DNA of 6,143 nt, from contig CAJZJY010000073.1 in NCBI GenBank assembly GCA_916050055.1, positions 1-6,143 of the forward strand. The letters run 5' to 3'. Positions 1 to 5,559 of this stretch are shown here, piece after piece. This stretch comes from an uncultured Streptococcus sp. GTDB lineage: Bacteria > Bacillota > Bacilli > Lactobacillales > Aerococcaceae. The notes beneath the pieces are model-generated. The model did not search any database. It was not told the DNA's origin and worked only from the letters and a program-made list of their open reading frames with translations. Position 1 is the first letter of the stretch. The number at the start of each line of letters is the position of its first letter. A program made the translations under genes and the position numbers.

Positions 1-231
1 CGTAAATTCAACATGCCAACCACGTTTGTCAGCAGCTGATACTAATTTATAAGTACCATCTTTTAAAGCTGCATTAGATTTTTGTGTTGCTGCTTGTGTA
101 GTTGCAGTTTGTGTTGTAGCTGCTTGTGTTGTTTTGTTTGAATCAGTTTTGCTGTTTCCGCCACATGCTGCTAATACAAATGCAGATGATAATAATACTG
201 CTGCTGCAGATAATGATTTTTTGATAGTCAT
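1..231 (-). CDS. pplA: PplA-like extracellular electron transfer lipoprotein, N-terminal part (gene runs off the left edge)
   Basis: The visible 77 residues begin MTIKKSLSAAAVLLSS and form a lipoprotein signal peptide: a short KK region, a hydrophobic stretch, and a lipobox LAAC with the lipidated cysteine at residue 23. A low-complexity Thr/Ala/Gln spacer follows (about 28-52, repeated TTQ and AATQ units). A folded domain then starts near residue 56 with LKDGTYKLVSAADKRGW, which resembles the opening of the FMN-binding repeats in PplA-type proteins. In that family FMN is covalently attached to threonine by an ApbE-like transferase, and the protein carries electrons outside the membrane. The flavinylation motif would lie beyond the window, so it cannot be confirmed here. 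The start at 231 is preceded by AAGGCAGG at 8 bases. Ndh2, DmkB and EetB upstream strongly support the assignment. The alternative is an unrelated lipoprotein with a DGTY-type domain. Confidence 0.83.
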   Translation of the reverse strand, partial: MTIKKSLSAAAVLLSSAFVLAACGGNSKTDSNKTTQAATTQTATTQAATQKSNAALKDGTYKLVSAADKRGWHVEFT

Positions 232-260
232 GTTTAGAACCTGCCTTTTCTATATATTTT

Positions 261-276
261 AGAATTAATCAATTCT
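261..276. repeat. Inverted repeat in the pplA leader
   Basis: This is a perfect 6-base inverted repeat, AGAATT and AATTCT, separated by 4 bases. It begins a few bases downstream of the predicted pplA transcription start (about 279) and ends about 30 bases before the start codon. The position fits either an operator that blocks transcription or a short hairpin near the 5' end of the mRNA. The arms are short and AT-rich, so chance is quite possible. Confidence 0.35.
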
Positions 277-285
277 GTAGGTTCT

Positions 286-313
286 ATTATAGCATATTTC
301 GGATAAAAGTCTA
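286..313 (-). promoter_or_regulatory. Predicted pplA promoter with extended -10
   Basis: On the minus strand a perfect TATAAT (286-291) is preceded by TGC, giving an extended -10 (TGnTATAAT). A -35-like TAGACT (308-313, four of six matches to TTGACA) lies 16 bases upstream. The predicted start near 279 gives a leader of about 48 bases. This promoter is downstream of the dmkB terminator, so pplA can be made separately and more strongly than the genes before it, as expected for an abundant surface lipoprotein. Confidence 0.72.
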
Positions 314-332
314 GGTCCAGTCTGTTGAAACG

Positions 333-358
333 TTCCTTTTTTCACTTGAAAAAAGGAA
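333..358. other. Second, competing hairpin between dmkB and pplA
   Basis: An 11-base inverted repeat (333-343 TTCCTTTTTTC with 348-358 GAAAAAAGGAA) has a 4-base loop. On the minus strand it lies just after the dmkB terminator. Its first transcribed arm (358-348) overlaps a segment that can instead pair with 369-379, so the two structures exclude each other. It could protect the 3' end of the dmkB mRNA, act as a reserve terminator, or simply reflect A/T-rich repeats. Confidence 0.5.
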
Positions 359-361
359 ATG

Positions 362-390
362 AAAAAGGCATTTCCTTTTCAGAAAACGCC
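362..390 (-). terminator. Intrinsic terminator after dmkB
   Basis: On the minus strand GGCGTTTTC (390-382) pairs with GGAAATGCC (375-367) over 9 base pairs, including two G-U pairs, around a 6-base loop, followed directly by TTTTT (366-362). It starts 23 bases past the dmkB stop codon. It separates dmkB from pplA, which has its own promoter further on. Confidence 0.82.
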
Positions 391-412
391 CTTGTTTGTG
401 AATTGTTTTGTT

Positions 413-1390
413 TTATGATTTTCGTTGCAATAACTGACTTGTGATTTTTAACAGCATAGGCTTCACATCAGCTTCAGGCAACTTCTCTATTTGATGGATT
501 GCTTTCATGGTATATTTCGATGCAAAATCTTTTGCAGTTTCAACACCACCTGCATTTACGACCAACTTTTGAATTGCTAGTCGATCTGGTGCTGTTAACT
601 GATTTTTCTTTTCTAACAGTGGAAGCAATTCTTTTTCACACTTCGGTAAAGACGCAATCAGCGGCAATGTATAAATCCCTTGCGCCACATCTTCTAACAC
701 AGGTTTCCCAAATTCAGAAGAACTTACTTCATAATCGAGAATATCATCTAGTAACTGAAACGCCATCCCGATAGAATTCCCGATATGTCTAGCACGCTCT
801 AATTCGCCCATTTCTGAAAAACGTTCTCCCATCATACAACTGAGCATAAATAGTTGCGCCGTCTTCCCATCAATTCGCTTCAAGTAATCTTGAACCGTCA
901 CATCAGTTTTGTAGCTTTCTTCCATCTGTGACAATTCACCTTCAATGACACGCATCATCCCGTCTGTTGGGATTTGGATACCCGCTAAATCTTGACTATA
1001 TTTTGAAAGCAACTGATAGCACACTGTCAATAAGTAGTCGCCTGCATAAATCGCCACACGATTCCCAAATCGAGCACTAATCGTCTCTTGTCCTCTTCTT
1101 GTATCAGCTTCATCGATGACGTCATCGTGTAATAATGTTGCCACATGAAGTAGTTCAAGAGCCGCAGCCACAGCATGGACTTCTTCCTTGTTTCGATTTT
1201 CATTCCACATTGAGAATAAAATCAAATAAGCAGGTCGTACCATTTTACCACCAGATTCAAGGACAGCCCAAATAGCCTCACGAATCTGTTTGTTTTCGAT
1301 CGTGATAGATGCATGCATCATCGCTTTTACTTGTTTTAATTCTTCATGTAATTCGGGATACTCCATCCACATTGGATGTACGATTGTCAT
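413..1390 (-). CDS. dmkB: Long-chain polyprenyl diphosphate synthase (DmkB / HepT-like)
   Basis: This 325-residue protein is a trans-isoprenyl diphosphate synthase that extends a short allylic diphosphate with isopentenyl diphosphate. Visible motifs are GGKMVRP (47-53), the first Asp-rich motif DDVIDEADTRR (89-99), KTAQL (176-180) and the second Asp-rich motif DDILD (215-219), all intact. Residues just before the first motif are small or aliphatic (A84, T85), without the bulky aromatics that cap farnesyl or geranylgeranyl synthases, so a long product such as heptaprenyl diphosphate is inferred. Length and the N-terminal HPMWMEYPEL resemble HepT, the catalytic subunit of heptaprenyl diphosphate synthase. 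The start at 1390 has AAGGAG 6 bases upstream. Between ndh2 and pplA its likely job is to supply the side chain of the demethylmenaquinone used in extracellular electron transfer. It could also serve general menaquinone synthesis. The enzyme class is near certain; the EET role rests on context. Confidence 0.88.
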   Translation of the reverse strand: MTIVHPMWMEYPELHEELKQVKAMMHASITIENKQIREAIWAVLESGGKMVRPAYLILFSMWNENRNKEEVHAVAAALELLHVATLLHDDVIDEADTRRGQETISARFGNRVAIYAGDYLLTVCYQLLSKYSQDLAGIQIPTDGMMRVIEGELSQMEESYKTDVTVQDYLKRIDGKTAQLFMLSCMMGERFSEMGELERARHIGNSIGMAFQLLDDILDYEVSSSEFGKPVLEDVAQGIYTLPLIASLPKCEKELLPLLEKKNQLTAPDRLAIQKLVVNAGGVETAKDFASKYTMKAIHQIEKLPEADVKPMLLKITSQLLQRKS

Positions 1391-1416
1391 AGTTTTCTCC
1401 TTCTAGTCGACCTTCT

Positions 1417-1448
1417 AAAAAAAGAAGCCGACAAAAAATGCCGACTTC
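1417..1448 (-). terminator. Intrinsic terminator after ndh2
   Basis: On the minus strand GAAGTCGGC (1448-1440) pairs with GTCGGCTTC (1432-1424) through 9 base pairs, two of them G-U, around a 7-base loop, followed by seven T residues (1423-1417). It starts 12 bases after the ndh2 stop codon and ends 26 bases before the dmkB start codon. Readthrough would be needed for ndh2 and dmkB to share a transcript. Confidence 0.87.
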
Positions 1449-1457
1449 ATTATAACA
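1449..1457 (-). promoter_or_regulatory. Predicted dmkB promoter (extended -10), abutting the ndh2 terminator
   Basis: The minus strand reads TGTTATAAT: a perfect TATAAT (1449-1454) with the TGn extension. I see no convincing -35 at the right distance, which extended -10 promoters can tolerate. The predicted start, about 1442, falls inside the upstream arm of the terminator hairpin, so transcripts begun here would lack most of that arm and escape termination. The leader to the dmkB start would be about 52 bases. Confidence 0.6.
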
Positions 1458-1460
1458 TAC

Positions 1461-3389
1461 TTATTTAACGAGTTGGTTTCCTTGCTTATCGAATCCATAT
1501 ATTGCTTTCGACTTACCATACCACCAGCTACCCGCAGTTCTTTGGAACCATGGAATCACGTAGTAATCAAGACCAAATGCACGACCTGAACCGTTCATTA
1601 ACGCAATCGCTGCAGGAACAAACCACATGTTTACCCAGTAGAACATACCAGATAAGCAGAATGTTGCGACTAAACCGATTGTTACTGCGTTGACGATCCA
1701 TGTTAAGAAACCAGCCATGATTGCTAAACCGATAGCTAATTCTACGAATGACATCACTTTTTGCATTAAGTGAGCGACTTCAACGTTTGGAATCATGATT
1801 TGCATGATTGATGCGAACCAGTCTGGCATTTTTTCGATGACCATTGCTGGTTGTTCACCATATGAATAGTTGAACCCGAATGAAACGACTTGAGTTGCTG
1901 TTTGCGCTGCAGCTTCTGTCGCTCCACTTGCTGCTGTTACAGTTTCTGCTGCACCACTTGCTGCACTTGTTGCTTCTGTTAACCAAGGGAATGGGAATGC
2001 TAAATGATTTCCATCAATCCAGCTATGTGCGCCCCATAAACCGAAGATTTTCTTCAAGCCTTCAATTGTCCACATACCACCGTAGAATAAACGAAGTGGT
2101 ACAGACCATAATACGTTACCGTAACGTGATAAGTGTCCACGGAAGATGTTACGACGGTTCTTAATATGGAAGAACTCGTGGAACACGTATTGAATTGCAT
2201 AGTATAGTGAGAAGATTTCTAAGAAATACTTGATGTTTACGATGTGTTTCATCAACATTGCAAAGAAACCACTTAAGTGCCATTTGCCCATTAAGAAAGC
2301 AACGCCATAATGTGAACCGATAGAAACCATGAATCCATCGTATTTACCTTTATAGGCTACTTTTTCTGAGTTGTTAATTGAAGCAATAATGTTTTTCGCT
2401 GCTGTTTTACCAGTTTGTTCAGCGGCTTGTACGATTTGTGGATGTGGAGCATTTCCTTTATCCGGTTCTTCGTAGTATGCTAAGTCACCGATTGCGAAGA
2501 TATCTGTTTCGCCATCGACTAACATGTTTTCATTAACCACTAAACGACCTGCACGAGCTGCTTTAAATCCAAACACTTCAGCTTCTGTGTTGGCTTTAAC
2601 CCCAGCTGTCCAGAATAGTGAGTACGTTGGAATCACTGTGCCGTCAGCTAAACGAATGCTGTTTTGCTTCACTTCAGAAATTCCGTTTCCTTTAATCACT
2701 TTGATGCCACGTTTCACCATGAAGGCTTCTGCTTTATCCGCATCTTTTGCATCTAACATGTTTAAGATTGTTGGAACTGCTTCGATAATGTATAACTCGA
2801 AGTCGTCTTTATCTAAATTGTATTCATGTGCTAACACTGGAATCCAGTCCATTAATTCACCGACTAATTCAACCCCGGTAAATCCTGCACCACAAACCGC
2901 AAATGTTAATAATGCTTTACGTTTTTGTGGGTCATGTTCTTTAGCCGCTTTTTCTACACAGCTAAGAATATGTTTACGCATTTCCACTGCGTCTTCCATT
3001 GACCATAACGTAAATCCATTCTCTTTAACACCTGGAACGCCGAAGTCATTGGCTTCTCCACCCATACCAAGTACTAAATAATCATAAGAGAATTCGCCAT
3101 GTTTTGTACGAACCACTTTGTTTTCTTTATCAAGACTTGTAACAGTATCTGTTACTAAGTTTACATTTTTAGAACGTGCAAAGATTTTTTGTAAGTCGTA
3201 TTGAATCGCATCTGGCTCAACACGTCCCCCAGCAACCTCGTGTAATTCAGTCATGTAAGTTAAGTAAGGATGTTTATCAATTAATGTAATTGTGACATCT
3301 TTATTCTTTTTCAACTTATGTGACAACGTCTTTGTAGCGGCTACCCCTGCAAATCCGGCACCGATTACTACAATGTTTGTTTTTGTCAT
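1461..3389 (-). CDS. ndh2: Type II NADH dehydrogenase of extracellular electron transfer (Ndh2), with C-terminal membrane domain
   Basis: This 642-residue flavoprotein oxidises NADH and reduces quinone without pumping protons. Visible motifs are the FAD-binding GAGFAG (10-15) with D38 ending the second strand, the NADH-binding GAGFTG (167-172) with E203 placed to hold the ribose, a second FAD contact TDIFAIGD (295-302), and a quinone-site-like QAAEQTGKTA (321-330). Ordinary NDH-2 enzymes are about 400 residues. Here some 230 more follow: an amphipathic or membrane-associated stretch (about 383-410), a DoxX-like first helix (about 428-447), a long loop with an Ala/Thr/Ser spacer (471-500), and three hydrophobic helices (about 546-602). 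This extended form is the one known from Listeria EET, where it feeds a dedicated demethylmenaquinone pool. The start at 3389 has a strong AAGGAGG 7 bases upstream and its own promoter. The DoxX-like call and helix limits are judged by eye. Confidence 0.93.
   Translation of the reverse strand: MTKTNIVVIGAGFAGVAATKTLSHKLKKNKDVTITLIDKHPYLTYMTELHEVAGGRVEPDAIQYDLQKIFARSKNVNLVTDTVTSLDKENKVVRTKHGEFSYDYLVLGMGGEANDFGVPGVKENGFTLWSMEDAVEMRKHILSCVEKAAKEHDPQKRKALLTFAVCGAGFTGVELVGELMDWIPVLAHEYNLDKDDFELYIIEAVPTILNMLDAKDADKAEAFMVKRGIKVIKGNGISEVKQNSIRLADGTVIPTYSLFWTAGVKANTEAEVFGFKAARAGRLVVNENMLVDGETDIFAIGDLAYYEEPDKGNAPHPQIVQAAEQTGKTAAKNIIASINNSEKVAYKGKYDGFMVSIGSHYGVAFLMGKWHLSGFFAMLMKHIVNIKYFLEIFSLYYAIQYVFHEFFHIKNRRNIFRGHLSRYGNVLWSVPLRLFYGGMWTIEGLKKIFGLWGAHSWIDGNHLAFPFPWLTEATSAASGAAETVTAASGATEAAAQTATQVVSFGFNYSYGEQPAMVIEKMPDWFASIMQIMIPNVEVAHLMQKVMSFVELAIGLAIMAGFLTWIVNAVTIGLVATFCLSGMFYWVNMWFVPAAIALMNGSGRAFGLDYYVIPWFQRTAGSWWYGKSKAIYGFDKQGNQLVK
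1890..1979 (-). repeat. Ala/Thr/Ser spacer repeat inside ndh2
   Basis: This stretch encodes residues 471-500, an Ala/Thr/Ser/Glu-rich segment with a ten-residue period in which AASGA occurs twice. At the DNA level the 11-mer CCACTTGCTGC (plus strand) occurs at 1924-1934 and again at 1954-1964, exactly 30 bases apart. This suggests in-frame duplication of a linker unit that could vary in length between strains. It falls in the long loop between the predicted first and second helices of the C-terminal membrane domain. Confidence 0.65.
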
Positions 3390-3395
3390 TGCAAA

Positions 3396-3450
3396 TCCTC
3401 CTTGAATTTTCTCACTTTAGTAGTATATTCTATTTTGCACTTTTTGTCCA
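3396..3450 (-). promoter_or_regulatory. Predicted ndh2 promoter and strong ribosome binding site
   Basis: On the minus strand TGGACA (3445-3450) and TATACT (3422-3427) are separated by exactly 17 bases, each with a single mismatch to the consensus. Transcription would start near 3415 and give a leader of about 26 bases. The leader contains AAGGAGGA (3403-3396), a near-perfect ribosome binding site. The promoter lies wholly in the gap after eetB. I see no terminator in that gap, so ndh2 may also be read from eetB. Confidence 0.78.
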
Positions 3451-3475
3451 TTGATTGTCGGTTGTTTCACGAACT

Positions 3476-4012
3476 TTAGCCAACTTTTTTGTCCGAGTAG
3501 TTTTTGAGTAGTTTTACATGTGTTAATGCATAGTTTGCCGCAATTCCAATGGCTATCCCTGCAAAGATACCGACGATTGACATGGCTGGTAAATATAAAA
3601 GCACCGTCCATGATTTTGCCATCCAGCTTGCGACCATCAATTGACCGACATTGTGCAAAATCCCACCTGTGGCACTGACACCAATCATGCTCACGCGTTC
3701 CTCACCAAGCTGCTTCACAAGATACATTCCGATAAAGCTGACAAGCGCGCCCATCCCACTATAGAGGAAGGTTGAAAACGTCCCACCAAGAACGGTCGTC
3801 ATCAATGTTTTCATCACGACAACTAAAACCACTTCTTTAAAGGACAGTGTGTATAAACTAATCAACGTTACGATATTGGCTAATCCTAGCTTTGCCCCTG
3901 GCGCAAATGTAAAAGGAAACGGAATGGCTTGTTCAAGTAATCCAAGGATAATCCCTTGTGCTGTTAATAATGCGATAAAGACAAGTTTTCTAAGATTGCT
4001 ATTTTTTTGCAT
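3476..4012 (-). CDS. eetB: EetB, Gx transporter family membrane protein
   Basis: This 178-residue, strongly hydrophobic protein has about six membrane segments (roughly 9-28, 43-57, 60-76, 84-100, 115-130, 136-163). It carries the family signatures IPFPFTFAPGAKLGLANIV (30-48), FLYSGMGAL (82-90) and SATGGILHNVGQL (113-125). Databases often label this family 'heptaprenyl diphosphate synthase component I', although it has no prenyl-synthase motifs and looks more like a small transporter S-component. In Listeria EetB is required for extracellular electron transfer, but its biochemical role is not settled. Its place just before ndh2, with dmkB next, supports the EetB assignment. Its usual partner EetA (a NusG domain II protein) is not in the window. 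The start at 4012 has AAAGGAG about 7 bases upstream. An overlapping 64-codon frame at 3417-3611 on the same strand is not considered real. Confidence 0.86.
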   Translation of the reverse strand: MQKNSNLRKLVFIALLTAQGIILGLLEQAIPFPFTFAPGAKLGLANIVTLISLYTLSFKEVVLVVVMKTLMTTVLGGTFSTFLYSGMGALVSFIGMYLVKQLGEERVSMIGVSATGGILHNVGQLMVASWMAKSWTVLLYLPAMSIVGIFAGIAIGIAANYALTHVKLLKNYSDKKVG

Positions 4013-4035
4013 TCCATTCTCCTTTCCTATTTTCT

Positions 4036-4062
4036 AAAAAAGGCCGGAAACTCGTCCAGCCT
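4036..4062 (-). terminator. Intrinsic terminator after the femX-like gene
   Basis: On the minus strand AGGCTGGA (4062-4055) pairs with TCCGGCCT (4048-4041), 8 base pairs with one G-U, around a 6-base loop and followed by a run of T (4041-4036). It lies 8 bases after the stop codon at 4070 and 24 bases before the eetB start codon. I found no good promoter in the remaining space, so eetB depends on readthrough or on an initiation site I cannot identify. Confidence 0.83.
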
Positions 4063-4069
4063 CTTTCAA

Positions 4070-5374
4070 CTATTTTTTACGTCTTACTAAAATTTTATTC
4101 TTCAAGCTCACGGCTTTTGGTGCCCATGTATGGAACATTTCAAACCAGAACTTAGAAATCGGCATATCAAATTCACCGATATATTCCACTAACTCCGGAT
4201 CAAACGATTGCTTGAATCCGTTAATCCCACCGTGATGTTCTTGGTCTTCAGAAACTCCAAAGAAGTCAAATGAACGAATGCCTTTTTCATCATAAAGAGT
4301 TTGCATAATCCAAGATACAAGCGCCTTATTGGCATTTAAGCCACCATCATCCGTGATGTTAGCGCCATATAAGTAGTACGCTTTGTCTAAGTACGTTACG
4401 ACGAACGCTCCGCTGACGACTTTCCCTTCCGGATACTTCTCTAAGTCGCCTTTCACGCGTTCAATTTCTTTTTCGTATTTAGCAATATTGACCTTCAACG
4501 ATTCGATTTGTTTTTCTACATTTTCAATCCGTTTTGGATTGTTTAATGTTTCCAGCTGTCCTGTTAACTTATCGAATTCTTTTTGCGCTGTTTCTAAGCG
4601 ATTTGTCGCAAAGGCTAATTGCACATTATAGTCCACTTTTGCAAAGTATAAATCCACCATTCCTTTAGGATAAAGGTGTTGATACATCGTTGTTAAATAC
4701 TCGATACTACGCGCAACATATTTATCACGCTCAGCTGTAATTTTATTTAACTCATCATAGATTGGCATATCTTCAAGTGTTCCCTTGTAGCAAACAACCC
4801 CTTGTTTCTTCGCCACATTCACTTTATAACGTTCTTTCTTATTAAACGTTTCAACGATACCTTTCCCTTCGTCTTTCAACGGTAAAATCATTGTTAGACG
4901 TGGTTGAATCCCATCAAACCCTAAATCCATTGGGCGTTCTACAAATCCAGAGGCTAAAATGTTTTTGCGGTATTCTTCGTTATTGAATCCACCTTCAACC
5001 ATTTCGAACTTGTTTGTCCATTCACGCCATTGTAATTCTGGGTCAATCTTTAATCCAAATGCATTTTTAGATTTCAAATACACTTTTAAAGTCGCAAACA
5101 CAGATTTTAATTGTTCTGCATTTGTATAATCCGTTACGATTCCGCGCGGTGCATACGCTAAATATTGATTCACAGCAGGTAATTTACGATAAAGAATCAT
5201 CGCAGCCGCAACAGGTTCATGATTATCCGACATGACTAGTAGTACGTCTCTTGTCCATGAGCCATCCGTCTTCACTTCGCCCCATTCCGGCGTTTGGAAA
5301 ACCGTTCTGTTGGCTTGAGTTTCCATAAAAGCATGATACTCTTCTAACGCATTCGACATCTCTTTTATATACAT
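4070..5374 (-). CDS. FemX/MurM-family tRNA-dependent aminoacyltransferase for peptidoglycan cross-bridges
   Basis: At 434 residues this matches the Fem family, which uses aminoacyl-tRNA to add amino acids to the lysine of lipid-linked peptidoglycan precursors at the cytoplasmic face of the membrane. Visible family features are FQTPEWGEVK (26-35), YAPRGIV (74-80), two GNAT-like halves, a long charged coiled coil (about 250-315, rich in K, E, N, Q and L) like the helical arm of FemA and FemX, YYLYGA (333-338), FDFFGVS (369-375) and GINGFKQSFDPE (383-394). The C-terminus is basic (RRKK). The start at 5374 is preceded by a purine-rich AAAGGAAAGAGAG, and the next in-frame Met (residue 6) lacks a spaced binding site. 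It has its own promoter and terminator, so it appears monocistronic. The sequence does not show which amino acid is added or at which bridge position, so I give no gene symbol. Confidence 0.92.
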   Translation of the reverse strand: MYIKEMSNALEEYHAFMETQANRTVFQTPEWGEVKTDGSWTRDVLLVMSDNHEPVAAAMILYRKLPAVNQYLAYAPRGIVTDYTNAEQLKSVFATLKVYLKSKNAFGLKIDPELQWREWTNKFEMVEGGFNNEEYRKNILASGFVERPMDLGFDGIQPRLTMILPLKDEGKGIVETFNKKERYKVNVAKKQGVVCYKGTLEDMPIYDELNKITAERDKYVARSIEYLTTMYQHLYPKGMVDLYFAKVDYNVQLAFATNRLETAQKEFDKLTGQLETLNNPKRIENVEKQIESLKVNIAKYEKEIERVKGDLEKYPEGKVVSGAFVVTYLDKAYYLYGANITDDGGLNANKALVSWIMQTLYDEKGIRSFDFFGVSEDQEHHGGINGFKQSFDPELVEYIGEFDMPISKFWFEMFHTWAPKAVSLKNKILVRRKK

Positions 5375-5409
5375 GTGAGCACTCTCTTTCCTTTTTACGT
5401 TTCCTTACC

Positions 5410-5438
5410 AGTATTACATTTTCAGCAAAATATGTCAA
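5410..5438 (-). promoter_or_regulatory. Predicted promoter of the femX-like gene
   Basis: A perfect TTGACA -35 (5433-5438, minus strand) is followed after 17 bases by AATACT (5410-5415), four of six matches to TATAAT, with a TG one base before it. Transcription would start near 5403, giving a leader of about 29 bases. The rest of the 185-base gap back to glnA holds the glnA terminator and AT-rich DNA in which I see no gene. Confidence 0.68.
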
Positions 5439-5519
5439 AACTTTAACAAAGAAAAAGCTTTACGTATCAACAGAAGACAGTCTTATACAAACATTTCATC
5501 AAAGAATAAAATAGAACAT

Positions 5520-5548
5520 AAAAAGAGCGCACCTTGTGAGTGCACTCT
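5520..5548 (-). terminator. Intrinsic terminator after glnA
   Basis: On the minus strand AGAGTGCAC (5548-5540) pairs with GTGCGCTCT (5532-5524), 9 base pairs with one G-U, around a 7-base loop and followed by a T run (5524-5520). It begins 11 bases after the glnA stop codon and separates glnA from the femX-like gene. Confidence 0.88.
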
Positions 5549-5559
5549 CAGTATAATTT

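Noticed and set aside
322..337. A cre-like sequence around GAAACGTT upstream of the pplA promoter
   Set aside because: The spacing and flanking bases do not fit the CcpA consensus, and the palindrome breaks after six bases.
396..402. TTGTGAA, half of a Rex-type redox operator, near the end of dmkB
   Set aside because: The second half (TTCACAA) is missing at the right distance, and the site lies inside the dmkB terminator region rather than at a promoter.
1880..2164. A Leu/His-rich plus-strand open frame
   Set aside because: Its composition is the antisense reading of the Ala/Thr/Ser linker of ndh2; no ribosome binding site or family resemblance.
2524..3081. A 185-codon open frame on the plus strand opposite ndh2
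   Set aside because: It lies wholly antisense to a gene with intact FAD and NADH motifs, has no recognisable domain, and looks like a mirror of the ndh2 codon pattern.
3417..3611. A 64-codon minus-strand frame overlapping the 3' end of eetB
   Set aside because: It overlaps eetB in another frame, covers the ndh2 promoter, and resembles no protein I know.
3476..4012. Reading eetB as a subunit of heptaprenyl diphosphate synthase, as a common database label suggests
   Set aside because: The protein is polytopic, lacks Asp-rich prenyl synthase motifs, and carries the Gx transporter family signatures; the label appears to be historical.
5223..5438. A 71-codon minus-strand frame across the start of the femX-like gene
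   Set aside because: It overlaps the coding start and the promoter of a well-supported gene and has no motif.
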